Shown piece by piece: positions 24,643-32,393 of a DNA stretch of 35,308 nucleotides. Numbering within the stretch: the first letter of the stretch is position 1; each line of letters begins with the position of its first letter. The position numbers and the translations under genes were made by a program. Under the pieces are notes generated by a model, which searched no databases, had not been told where the DNA came from, and saw nothing but the letters and a program-made list of their open reading frames with translations. Source of the stretch: Gammaproteobacteria bacterium (lineage in GTDB: Bacteria; Pseudomonadota; Gammaproteobacteria; SZUA-152); assembly GCA_030617485.1 (NCBI GenBank), contig JAUWVK010000002.1:1-35308 (forward strand), in the 5' to 3' direction.

Positions 24643-25110
24643 ATGTATCACGTTGTACTGTTTCAGCCAGAGATACCGCCCAATACCGGCAACATTATCC
24701 GCCTATGCGCAAATTGCGGTGCACAACTTCATCTGATTCGCCCGTTAGGTTTTGATATGTCAGACAAACAATTGCGCCGTGCCGGTCTCGATTACCATGA
24801 ATTTTCCAGAGTGAAAATTCACGACAATCTGGCCGCATTTGTTCAAGCCATTCAACCCAAACGGATGCTCGCTTGCTCTACCAAGGGTGGCCAGAATTAT
24901 ACAGGGATTCAATACGAACAGGGGGATGCCCTGTTATTCGGGCCAGAAACACGAGGCCTGCCTTTAGATGTACTTGAGTCTCTACCGGAAAAGCAGCGAT
25001 TACGAATCCCCATGCTTCCCGATAACCGTAGCCTGAATCTCGCCAACGCAGTTTCGATTATAGTTTACGAGGCCTGGCGGCAGCAGGGGTTTGATGGCGC
25101 AGAACGTTAA
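24643..25110 (+). CDS. trmL: tRNA (cytidine(34)-2'-O)-methyltransferase TrmL
   Basis: Small SPOUT-class methyltransferase that 2'-O-methylates the wobble base of tRNA-Leu using S-adenosylmethionine. The 155 residues begin with the characteristic MYHVVLFQPEIPPNTGNIIRLCANCGAQLHLI, with N14 and R20 in the substrate region. The C-terminal knot has LLFGPETRGLP (about 97–107) and the LPDNRSLNLANAVSIIVYEAWRQ signature (about 126–148). It converges with gpsA 34 nt downstream, a common gammaproteobacterial neighbourhood (secB–gpsA–trmL). AGG upstream of the ATG is rather distant. Confidence 0.95.
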   Translation: MYHVVLFQPEIPPNTGNIIRLCANCGAQLHLIRPLGFDMSDKQLRRAGLDYHEFSRVKIHDNLAAFVQAIQPKRMLACSTKGGQNYTGIQYEQGDALLFGPETRGLPLDVLESLPEKQRLRIPMLPDNRSLNLANAVSIIVYEAWRQQGFDGAER

Positions 25111-25144
25111 TGCACATCCAGCTAAAGGCTAATCAAAGAGATGG

Positions 25145-26179
25145 CTAGCTAAGTTCCGCCTTCTGAACTCGGGCCAATAACTCATGCACTGCTTTTTTGG
25201 GTGAGCGACCCTCGTAAAGCACTTCGAATACTTGTTCGGTGATCGGCATATCCACAGCTTCTCGCTGAGAAAGCTCGAAGACCTCCCGAGCAGTTTGCAC
25301 ACCTTCAACAACCTGATCTATATGTGCAAGCGCTTCCTCCATATTGTCACCCTTCCCTAATGCCAGTCCAAAACGTCGATTACGTGACTGATTGTCGGTA
25401 CAGGTTAGAACAAGATCGCCTAAACCAGCCAGCCCCATAAATGTTTCTTTATGACCGCCCTGCTGCTCGCCTTTCTGATTACCTAAAGCCTCGCCAAGAC
25501 GCATCATTTCTGCCAGACCACGAGTTATTAATGCTGCTCGAGTATTGGCACCAAAACCCAGGCCATCTGCTATACCAGTAGCTATAGCCAACACATTCTT
25601 AACCGCGCCACCGACTTCCACTCCAATTACGTCGTCGCTGGTGTATGCACGAAAAGTTTCACTATGAAAACGCTCAGCCATGTCATGAGAAAATTCTGCA
25701 TGTTGAGAGGCGATAGTAACGGCAGTAGGCAAACCTTCAGCAACTTCACGCGCAAACGTTGGGCCGGATAAAACCGCCATGGGTACCTTGTCGCCCAACA
25801 CTTCCGTCGCGACCTCATGTAACAATTTTCCTGACCCTGCTTCCAGACCTTTGGTGGCCCATATTAAGCGAGAGTCGTTGGTTATGATTGGTTGTATAGC
25901 ATTAAGCACTGATCGAAATGCGTGACTGGGAACGGCCACCAAAACATCCTCAGCACCCTTAAGTGCAGCTTCAAGGTCAGGTTCAACATTCAAGCCGTTA
26001 GGAAGAGTTATGCCTGGTAAATAACGCTCATTACTTCCTTGTGATGCTATGTCGGCCATATGATTGGCTTCATGCCCCCACAATGTAACCGACCCACCAT
26101 GACGCATTAGCTGGATAGCCAATGCTGTCCCCCAGGAGCCAGCGCCTAACACTACAATAGACTGTTTATTCGTGCTCAT
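25145..26179 (-). CDS. gpsA: Glycerol-3-phosphate dehydrogenase [NAD(P)+]
   Basis: Cytosolic enzyme that reduces dihydroxyacetone phosphate to glycerol-3-phosphate for phospholipids. The N-terminal Rossmann motif is VVLGAGSWGTALA (about 9–21). The catalytic region includes SGPTFAREV and GVEVGGAVKNVLAIATGIADGLGFG with its conserved lysine, and the GLGDLVLTC and SRNRRFG segments bind substrate and cofactor. The 344-residue length is normal. The start is the ATG at 26179; a GTG immediately upstream is the only other option. It follows secB by 83 nt, the gene order known from E. coli (grxC–secB–gpsA). It works upstream of PlsY, encoded at 2230. Confidence 0.96.
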   Translation of the reverse strand: MSTNKQSIVVLGAGSWGTALAIQLMRHGGSVTLWGHEANHMADIASQGSNERYLPGITLPNGLNVEPDLEAALKGAEDVLVAVPSHAFRSVLNAIQPIITNDSRLIWATKGLEAGSGKLLHEVATEVLGDKVPMAVLSGPTFAREVAEGLPTAVTIASQHAEFSHDMAERFHSETFRAYTSDDVIGVEVGGAVKNVLAIATGIADGLGFGANTRAALITRGLAEMMRLGEALGNQKGEQQGGHKETFMGLAGLGDLVLTCTDNQSRNRRFGLALGKGDNMEEALAHIDQVVEGVQTAREVFELSQREAVDMPITEQVFEVLYEGRSPKKAVHELLARVQKAELS

Positions 26180-26262
26180 CACATCACGCTGTCGTTGTTA
26201 AATGTTATAAAAATTGAACGAAAACCAAACCAGTTTAATAGTTGATTTTGGGTAACCCGCAA

Positions 26263-26760
26263 TCAGTGAATTGGTTCTTCTTTTACTGTATTTTTTTCCT
26301 GTTGCTGCTGAACATGCTGAGCATATAGCGCATCAAAATTAACTGGCGCCAGCATTAACTGTGGAAAACCACCTTTACCCACAAAGTCTGAAATTGCCTC
26401 TCGAGCATACGGAAACAATATGTTTGGACAAAAACTACCCAACATATGAGCTCGTTCATTTTCGTTAAAACCAGTCAACGTAAACACACCAGCCTGGTGT
26501 ACCTCAGCCAGATAAGCGGTTTTATCACTTACTTTAACAGTGACAGTTACCGTCAACACAACTTCGTGCACATCATCCGCTAAAGGTTTGCCCGCAGTCT
26601 GCAATTCAACATTAACTTCTGGCTCCCAGTTATCAGTAAAGATCTCTGGTGAATTAGGTGTCTCAAAAGAGGTATCTTTAAGGTAAATTTTCTGTAGCTG
26701 AAACTGTTGTTCATTTTCAGCTGGTTTTTTTTCTTGCTCTTCTTTAGTTTCTTCTACCAT
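26263..26760 (-). CDS. secB: Protein-export chaperone SecB
   Basis: Cytosolic tetrameric chaperone that keeps preproteins unfolded and hands them to SecA. The 165 residues include the family core [19 protein letters not shown] (about 20–38), [13 protein letters not shown] (about 82–94), [15 protein letters not shown] (about 107–121) and [19 protein letters not shown] (about 129–147). N- and C-terminal tails are Glu/Gln/Lys-rich, as usual. It sits between trxC and gpsA on the minus strand. The giant and DUF11 exported proteins encoded nearby are plausible general clients, but nothing specific links them. Confidence 0.96.
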   Translation of the reverse strand: MVEETKEEQEKKPAENEQQFQLQKIYLKDTSFETPNSPEIFTDNWEPEVNVELQTAGKPLADDVHEVVLTVTVTVKVSDKTAYLAEVHQAGVFTLTGFNENERAHMLGSFCPNILFPYAREAISDFVGKGGFPQLMLAPVNFDALYAQHVQQQQEKNTVKEEPIH

Positions 26761-26896
26761 AGCTATATTCCAGTTATTAAACCCCTATTTTAAACGCCTA
26801 AGGGTAATGTTAATTATTGATCGAAAGTCTAAAGGCTCGCCGGACAAATTGAAACATCTGGCTCTATTATAAACGGGATAACTCTACTGCCTGACT

Positions 26897-27334
26897 TCAA
26901 TCTATATGCTGACGCACCCAGCCGAGCAGATTTTGCAGATCCATCGCTCCTGACATCCGTGCAACTTCTGCCCCATTTTTAAACAAAATCAGGGTTGGAA
27001 TACTACGTATACCCAATTCGCCCGACAATGCCTGCTCCTGTTCAGAGTTTATTTTCACCAGCCGAAGTTTTGGCTCTAATTGACCAGCCGCTTCAGCAAA
27101 AACAGGCGCCATCATTTTGCATGGGCCACACCAGGATGCCCAGAAATCAACTAACAGAGGAAGGCCACTTTTTGCAAGATGGCGCTGAAAACGCACCCGG
27201 TTTAATTCTAGCGGTTTGCCAGAAAACAGGGGTTGATGACAGACGCCACATTTACCACCTGCCCCGAGTTTGGGTAGCGGTATGCGATTGATACCGTCGC
27301 ACTGAGGACAAACAACATGCAGACTATCTGACAT
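26897..27334 (-). CDS. trxC: Thioredoxin 2 (TrxC)
   Basis: 145-residue cytosolic thiol reductase. An N-terminal zinc finger (CPQC at about 9–12 and CGVC at about 29–32) distinguishes thioredoxin 2 from thioredoxin 1. The thioredoxin fold carries the active site WCGPCK (about 68–73) and the cis-proline segment SIPTLILF. TrxC of E. coli is part of the oxidative-stress response. It lies between grxC and secB, an insertion relative to the E. coli operon order, which clusters it with the rhodanese–Grx fusion in one thiol block. Gaps of 94 and 136 nt on either side allow separate promoters. Confidence 0.94.
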   Translation of the reverse strand: MSDSLHVVCPQCDGINRIPLPKLGAGGKCGVCHQPLFSGKPLELNRVRFQRHLAKSGLPLLVDFWASWCGPCKMMAPVFAEAAGQLEPKLRLVKINSEQEQALSGELGIRSIPTLILFKNGAEVARMSGAMDLQNLLGWVRQHID

Positions 27335-27428
27335 TTATTAATTACAGGTAATTAGTTACGGATAGTTAGTTATAGAATTATTAAACTACGTCTAACAGCT
27401 ATAAATCATTAAGAGGGTCAAAAATAAG

Positions 27429-27695
27429 TCAGCCAAGACCCAATAAAGGATCTAACTCATCATCCATATCCAGATCAACGAGTTCATCAAAACCACCAAC
27501 GTAAGTATCACCAATAAAAATTTGCGGCACAGAATCGCGCTGCGAGCGCTGCTCCATTTCTTCCCGCATGCCCGCTTCCTTATCAACACGAATCTCGGTA
27601 AAACTCACACCTTTTTTACCAAATAAATGTTTTGCGCCTTCGCAATAACCACATCCCGCTGATGTATACATAACAATCTTTATTTCTGTACTCAT
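27429..27695 (-). CDS. grxC: Glutaredoxin 3
   Basis: 88-residue glutathione-dependent thiol reductase. The active site is C15-G-Y-C18, not the usual CPYC. The rest is canonical: SVPQIFIGDTYVGGFDEL supplies the cis-Pro and GG/D glutathione-binding residues. The ATG at 27695 gives the normal GrxC length; a GTG three codons upstream is possible. It lies 26 nt after the rhodanese–glutaredoxin gene and is closely similar to that protein's C-terminal domain (both share SVPQIFIGD and VGG-x-DEL), so the two glutaredoxin domains probably arose by tandem duplication. Confidence 0.93.
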   Translation of the reverse strand: MSTEIKIVMYTSAGCGYCEGAKHLFGKKGVSFTEIRVDKEAGMREEMEQRSQRDSVPQIFIGDTYVGGFDELVDLDMDDELDPLLGLG

Positions 27696-27721
27696 GTTAC
27701 CCACTCAAACATCTGGTGAAT

Positions 27722-28480
27722 TTAGACTTTTAGTGCTAAACCAAGCATGCCATCAAGTTTCCCCTTGTCTTCAAGTGTGTACAACTCATCGCAACCACCA
27801 ACGTGCGCATCACCAATAAATATTTGGGGAACAGAAGTGCGTTGAGCACGTTCTTCCATCTCTTTGCGCAAATCAGGTTTGTTTCCAATATCGATTTCTG
27901 TATATCCAATATTCTTAACTTCCAACAATTTGATGGCTCGCGTACAAAAAGGGCAACGTCTGGTGGTATATACCAACACGTCATGCGAAACGTCATGTTC
28001 AATCGCAAGCGGTTCCTGAGCCGTCTCTTTTTTAGATTTTTTAGTGGGTTTTTTATGTTTGGTTTTGGCAGTCGTGACCGGTAAATTGGAGCTGCCCCAG
28101 GCCAACATACCACCAGTGAGATTTTTCACAGACTCAAAACCCTGCTTTTTCAGGATATTTGCTGCGGATGTGGATCGTGTGCCTGACCGACACACCATAA
28201 TTAGTGAATCACTTTTATGGTCTTTAAGATCTGAAAGTCTATTTTCCAACACACCCAAAGGAATGTGCAGTGAATTCACAATGTGGCCTTCCTGATACTC
28301 TTTATCTGATCGCACATCCACAATCACCGCATTCTGGTGATTAATAAGCTGAACGACTTCCGCGGGACGAATGCCTATAAGCGCACTTGGGCCAAAAAAG
28401 TTGCGTGCTAGCAAAAAACTTATTATCACTAGCGCCACAAACAGGGGCCAGTTATTGGCGACAAAATCACTAAACTGCAT
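27722..28480 (-). CDS. Membrane-anchored rhodanese–glutaredoxin fusion protein
   Basis: 252 residues. An N-terminal membrane anchor (about 12–28, WPLFVALVIISFLLA) is followed by a rhodanese domain (about 35–132) with catalytic C97 in the loop CRSGTRS. A lysine-rich linker (about 141–153) then leads to a glutaredoxin domain (about 166–252) with active site CPFC (176–179) and TSVPQIFIGDAHVGG. In E. coli the gene at this place is yibN, an anchored rhodanese without glutaredoxin, so this is a lineage-specific fusion. Rhodaneses move sulfane sulfur; the attached CxxC domain could reduce the persulfide on C97. First gene of the minus-strand thiol block. Confidence 0.92.
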   Translation of the reverse strand: MQFSDFVANNWPLFVALVIISFLLARNFFGPSALIGIRPAEVVQLINHQNAVIVDVRSDKEYQEGHIVNSLHIPLGVLENRLSDLKDHKSDSLIMVCRSGTRSTSAANILKKQGFESVKNLTGGMLAWGSSNLPVTTAKTKHKKPTKKSKKETAQEPLAIEHDVSHDVLVYTTRRCPFCTRAIKLLEVKNIGYTEIDIGNKPDLRKEMEERAQRTSVPQIFIGDAHVGGCDELYTLEDKGKLDGMLGLALKV

Positions 28481-28506
28481 TACTCACCTACTAGTTATAA
28501 TTTTCA

Positions 28507-28731
28507 ATGATAACGTATAACGAACATCACATTAATACATTAACGATATTTGCTGGAAAATTGACCCCGGAATCAGCACCCCGAACACGGCTCTATCAGT
28601 CACTAAAGGACGTCTATTGGGAGTTCATACAACTACGGCGCGCGCAGGATAGCAGACATAAAGAAAAAATCAGAGAAATTTGCCCCATTCCATGGAAAAC
28701 CGTACCAGCCCCTAAACCCCTAAACCCCTAA
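28507..28731 (+). CDS. Doubtful small ORF, 74 aa
   Basis: A 74-codon frame divergent from the rhodanese–Grx gene. The middle (RLYQSLKDVYWEFIQLRRAQDSRHKEKIREIC) looks like a basic amphipathic helix, but no family is recognised and no Shine-Dalgarno precedes the ATG. Its end runs into the CCCCTAAA octamer repeat, which encodes the last residues and the stop. It may be a real small protein or a chance frame. Confidence 0.3.
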   Translation: MITYNEHHINTLTIFAGKLTPESAPRTRLYQSLKDVYWEFIQLRRAQDSRHKEKIREICPIPWKTVPAPKPLNP

Positions 28732-28732
28732 A
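28709..28732 (+). repeat. Tandem repeat (CCCCTAAA)x3
   Basis: Three exact consecutive copies of the octamer CCCCTAAA, just before the 3' end of the convergent ArsR-family gene. No further copies were noticed in the window. Confidence 0.9.
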
Positions 28733-28761
28733 CTTTTTAAAACTAAGTCAGGATCGCCTCA

Positions 28762-29076
28762 TTATATATCTGCACTGCAGAATACCTCTCTCATCATGCT
28801 AATCAACGCTAGCGTTCGCGAATCACCTACGCGGTAAAAAACACGGTTCGCATCTTTACGAGACATCAAAATCCCCTTGTCTCGTAAAATAGCCAGATGT
28901 TGAGAAATATTACTCTGAGAGGTACCGACCATCGTCACGATATCCTGGACGTTTACTTCCCTGTCACCCAGAGCACACAATATCTTCAACCGTAAAGGGT
29001 GAGACATGGCCTTAATTGAACGTGAAGCCCGTTCAATATCCTCGTCTTTGGTAATTAAATGTTCAAATTCACTCAT
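28762..29076 (-). CDS. ArsR-family repressor, BigR/SqrR persulfide-sensor type
   Basis: 104-residue winged-helix DNA-binding protein. The recognition helix region is VQDIVTMVGTSQSNISQHLAILRDKGIL (about 43–70), followed by the beta wing SRKDANRVFYRV. The classical ArsR metal motif ELCVCDL is absent. Instead there are just two cysteines, C34 (helix 2, KILCAL) and C100 (last helix, EVFC), 66 residues apart. That is the same position and spacing as the sensing pair of BigR and SqrR, which form a disulfide or polysulfide bridge with sulfane sulfur and release DNA. AGGG precedes the ATG. Its neighbour upstream on the same strand is the rhodanese–Grx fusion block, a plausible target. Confidence 0.85.
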   Translation of the reverse strand: MSEFEHLITKDEDIERASRSIKAMSHPLRLKILCALGDREVNVQDIVTMVGTSQSNISQHLAILRDKGILMSRKDANRVFYRVGDSRTLALISMMREVFCSADI

Positions 29077-29089
29077 ACGACATCACCCT

Positions 29090-29103
29090 AACAACGTGTT
29101 GTT
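29090..29103. repeat. Short perfect dyad at the start of the ArsR-type gene
   Basis: AACAAC-GT-GTTGTT, 14 nt before the repressor ATG. Its position just ahead of the ribosome-binding site suits an autoregulatory operator, but the motif is not a known ArsR site. Confidence 0.3.
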
Positions 29104-29184
29104 TCCACTGAACCTATAGTATCCGTTCAATGCATTTGAAAAGGCCGCTTTCCTGACCTTAATCCCCTAAAATTCCAGCGGCTA

Positions 29185-29210
29185 TATTACTAAAATACTA
29201 TACAGTAATA
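29185..29210. promoter_or_regulatory. Candidate ArsR-family operator
   Basis: TATTACT (29185–29191), 12 nt, AGTAATA (29204–29210): perfect 7-bp arms in an AT-rich stretch upstream of the BigR-like gene. ArsR-family operators are AT-rich imperfect dyads near their own promoters, so autoregulation is plausible. No direct evidence. Confidence 0.4.
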
Positions 29211-29412
29211 CACAATTTGAGCAATTAATAATATTAATAACCAGCTGTATAGAATACTCTGGGAATCACACCGAAATGGGAGCTTTTAATAGCATCAGCA
29301 AGTGGTTAAAATGTGCCGCTGATATTGTCCGGCAGCCCAATAAACGTTCATTTTACAAAAAGTCCCTTTACCGTCTCATTTGTCTAAATAACTTCGAGAA
29401 AATACACAGTCC

Positions 29413-30975
29413 ATGTCCAAACCTCCTGCACCCATTGCCACCATTATTCTCGACGGGTGGGGCTACAGTGAAAATAGTGATTCCAACGCCATTTTTCATG
29501 CAAAAAAGCCCGTCTGGGACGGGTTATGGAAAAAATATCCCCACACCCTGATCAAAGGTTCTGGCCCGGAAGTCGGCTTGCCCAGTGGTCAAATGGGCAA
29601 TTCCGAAGTGGGACACCTGAATCTTGGCGCCGGGCGTGTTGTCTATCAGGAGTTTACCCGGGTGAGCCGAGCCATTCGCACGGGCTCATTTTTTACCAAC
29701 CCAACCCTGACCGATGCGGTCGATCTGGCCAAAGACACCAATAAGGCTGTTCATATTCTAGGCCTACTATCCGATGGCGGCGTACACAGCCATGAAGAAC
29801 ATATCTGCGCGATGGTGAAACTGGCCGTCGAACGCGGCGCCCCGCATGTCTACGTGCATGCCTTTCTGGATGGTCGCGATACACCACCCAAAAGTGCAGA
29901 AGCTTACATTCACTCCATGGAAGACACTTTTAACGAGCTGGGAGGCGGGCGTTTTGCCTCTATCATCGGGCGTTTTTATGCCATGGATCGAGATCACCGC
30001 TGGCCTCGCGTACAGGCCGCTTATGATCTCATCACCCAAGGTAAATGCGACTTTGAGGCTTTCACGGCACAGGATGCGCTAGCAGCAGCGTACGAACGAG
30101 GCGATACCGATGAGTTCGTCCAGGCCTCGCGCATTGTGCCTCCGGGCAAAGAACCCGTTGAGCTTCGTGATGGCGACGTCCTGGTTTTCATGAATTATCG
30201 TTCTGATCGTGCCCGGCAAATCACACGCCCTTTTATTGAACCGGATTTTGACGACTTTCCTCGCGCTGTAACTCCCAAACTGGGCGCCTTCGTCAGCCTC
30301 ACCGAATACAGCTCCCATTTTGATGTGCCCGTCGCCTTTCCGGCTGAGCGGTTGAGCAATGTGTATGGTGAATACATATCCAACCAGGGATTGCGTCAAT
30401 TACGCATCGCGGAAACTGAAAAATACGCCCATGTCACTTTCTTCTTTAATGGCGGGCGTGAAGAGCCCTTCGAAGGCGAAGATCGCATCCTGATCCCGTC
30501 TCCCAATGTGGAAACGTATGATTTGCAACCTGAAATGAGCGCCGCTGAACTGACAGACAAGTTGGTGGAAGCCATTACCAGCGGAAAATACGACACCATT
30601 ATTTGCAATTACGCCAATCCAGACATGGTAGGACATACTGGCAACTTTGAAGCCACAGTCAAAGCCATCGAAGCACTGGATGCCTGCCTGAGTCGGGTTA
30701 TCAACGCACTGGAATCCGTAGGCGGTGAAGCACTCATTACTGCGGATCACGGAAATGCAGAATTGATGAGAAACAAGGAAACGGGACAGGCGCACACGGC
30801 ACATACCAGCAATCCTGTGCCGCTCATTTATGTGGGTCGCCCAGGCACACTGGCCGACACTGGCTCATTATGCGACATTACCCCTACTATGCTGGATCTC
30901 ATGGGATTGCCCATTCCTGTCGAAATGCGCGGCCACCCCCTGGTAACGTTGGATAAACTAGCGTCTGACGAATAG
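29413..30975 (+). CDS. gpmI: 2,3-bisphosphoglycerate-independent phosphoglycerate mutase
   Basis: Cytosolic glycolytic enzyme interconverting 3- and 2-phosphoglycerate, with two Mn ions and a phosphoserine intermediate. The 520 residues start with a metal-binding LDGWG (13–17). The phospho-accepting serine is S64 in MGNSEVGH. The [11 protein letters not shown] and GRFYAMDRD segments belong to the transferase domain, and [13 protein letters not shown] and TADHGNAE provide the second metal-site residues. Full length, intact. gpmI–envC–ctpA–yibQ is a conserved gammaproteobacterial order, and envC follows after about 60 nt. Confidence 0.97.
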   Translation: MSKPPAPIATIILDGWGYSENSDSNAIFHAKKPVWDGLWKKYPHTLIKGSGPEVGLPSGQMGNSEVGHLNLGAGRVVYQEFTRVSRAIRTGSFFTNPTLTDAVDLAKDTNKAVHILGLLSDGGVHSHEEHICAMVKLAVERGAPHVYVHAFLDGRDTPPKSAEAYIHSMEDTFNELGGGRFASIIGRFYAMDRDHRWPRVQAAYDLITQGKCDFEAFTAQDALAAAYERGDTDEFVQASRIVPPGKEPVELRDGDVLVFMNYRSDRARQITRPFIEPDFDDFPRAVTPKLGAFVSLTEYSSHFDVPVAFPAERLSNVYGEYISNQGLRQLRIAETEKYAHVTFFFNGGREEPFEGEDRILIPSPNVETYDLQPEMSAAELTDKLVEAITSGKYDTIICNYANPDMVGHTGNFEATVKAIEALDACLSRVINALESVGGEALITADHGNAELMRNKETGQAHTAHTSNPVPLIYVGRPGTLADTGSLCDITPTMLDLMGLPIPVEMRGHPLVTLDKLASDE

Positions 30976-31034
30976 GGGCAGACACAATTAACAACTGCCG
31001 CCGGAACCGTAAAAGCGCTGCTGGCATCACCTTT

Positions 31035-32213
31035 GTGATGCTATTTTTCTGCCCCCTTCTGACAAACTATGCCTTCGCTGATCTCAGCTCTGATCTCAAC
31101 TCTGGCCTCAACAATAGCGACAAGCTGGAACAACTGCGCCAGCAAATTAAAACATTACGAACCGAATTAAATTCCGACCAGGAACGCAAGCAGGATTTAC
31201 AATCCCAGCTCCGCAGCACTGAAACACGTATAGGTAAAGTAGCCGCCCTGCTCAGGGGACTCAAACGCCAATTGCGAAAACAAAATCGCGAACTCAACAA
31301 GCTCAATAAACGCCGCAAACAACTCCGCGCCAACCTACAAACCCAACGAGTTAACCTGGCTCGTCAAATTCGCGCTGCCTACGCCATTGGCCAGCAGGAA
31401 TACATCAAAATTTTGCTGAATCAGCAAGATCCAGCGGCTGTCTCCAGAACCATGACTTATTATGATTATTTCAACGCTGCCCGGCTTGAACGCATTCAGT
31501 CTATAGATGCCCGGCTAACCGATTTACAGACTGTAGAAAAGAAAATAATAAACAAAACAGCAAAACTGAAACAAAATCGTCGCGAACAAAGCCAGGAAAA
31601 GAGCCAGCTGGAAAAAAATCGGGGAAGACGATCAGAGGTATTGGCCAAACTCAGCCAACAAATGCAGATCAAGGGAAAACGGCTCAGTTTAATGCTAGAA
31701 GATCAGCGCCGCCTGCAACGCCTGTTAAATCGACTGGCCGATGAGCCTACTGACTTCGCCCCCAACTTAATAACTGAACAGGGTGAACGCAAAGCTTTTG
31801 CGCGCCTGCGCGGCAAATTGGCATGGCCTTCGCGCGGCCGTCTAACTAATCGCTACGGCAGCCGTCGCAAAGTGGGCAAGCTCAAATGGCAGGGGGTGAT
31901 GATAAAGGCGCCCGAAGGCACAGACGTTTCCTCTATTTCTCATGGTCGCGTGGCTTTTTCTGACTGGCTACGTGGATTCGGCCTGCTCACCATCATCGAT
32001 CATGGCGATGGCTACATGAGCCTCTATGGCGGCAATCAGAGCTTATACAAAGAAGTAGGGGACTGGGTGGAGGCAGGTGAAGTCATCGCCAGTGTCGGCA
32101 ATAGTGGCGGTAATAAAAACACAGCGCTGTATTTTGAGATCCGCCATAAAGGCAAACCCACAAATCCCCTAAAGTGGTGCCGAAATAAGCCGAAGAAACT
32201 AGCTAGACGCTAA
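31035..32213 (+). CDS. envC: EnvC-like murein hydrolase activator (degenerate M23/LytM)
   Basis: Periplasmic protein that activates division amidases. A signal sequence ends near YAFA. Long coiled coil (about 25–245, heptads rich in Leu/Gln/Arg/Lys) precedes a LytM domain (about 265–385). The zinc ligands of active M23 peptidases are lost: the HxxxD position reads QGVMIKAP, the HxxH position has YGGN, and HFEIR is YFEIR. This is the EnvC pattern of a non-catalytic activator. The annotated GTG (31035) or the ATG at 31038 leaves a signal peptide lacking its basic n-region. In-frame codons upstream encode one (NNCRRNRKSAAGITFV) after an ATT at 30987 that follows GGGG, so the true start may be non-canonical. 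Second gene of the gpmI operon. Confidence 0.88.
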   Translation: MMLFFCPLLTNYAFADLSSDLNSGLNNSDKLEQLRQQIKTLRTELNSDQERKQDLQSQLRSTETRIGKVAALLRGLKRQLRKQNRELNKLNKRRKQLRANLQTQRVNLARQIRAAYAIGQQEYIKILLNQQDPAAVSRTMTYYDYFNAARLERIQSIDARLTDLQTVEKKIINKTAKLKQNRREQSQEKSQLEKNRGRRSEVLAKLSQQMQIKGKRLSLMLEDQRRLQRLLNRLADEPTDFAPNLITEQGERKAFARLRGKLAWPSRGRLTNRYGSRRKVGKLKWQGVMIKAPEGTDVSSISHGRVAFSDWLRGFGLLTIIDHGDGYMSLYGGNQSLYKEVGDWVEAGEVIASVGNSGGNKNTALYFEIRHKGKPTNPLKWCRNKPKKLARR

Positions 32214-32393
32214 GTCCCTCAACGGGGAAATTTTGCTGATTTATTCACAAGTTAGGTCTAGTCCGGCATAATCAGCCGGAACTTACGCTTTTCCTTGCAA
32301 CTGAGGGGCAAAACGTAGGCATTACAATACATGAGCTGCCGTACACTACCTGTAAACACTGTCTCGGCTTAATCCCGATCCACGGAGTACTGA

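Larger units (their letters stand above)
29077..29412. other. Divergent arsR-type/gpmI intergenic region
   Basis: 336 nt without a credible gene. It contains two dyads: AACAAC-GT-GTTGTT (29090–29103), next to the repressor start, and TATTACT-N12-AGTAATA (29185–29210). A plus-strand frame starting at 29276 overlaps the gpmI start and is rejected. The left part carries several CTATA/TATA-like segments suited to promoters for both directions. Confidence 0.5.

Noticed and set aside
29276..29551. 91-codon ORF overlapping the gpmI start
   Set aside because: Runs into gpmI in another frame and lacks a ribosome site; gpmI is certain.
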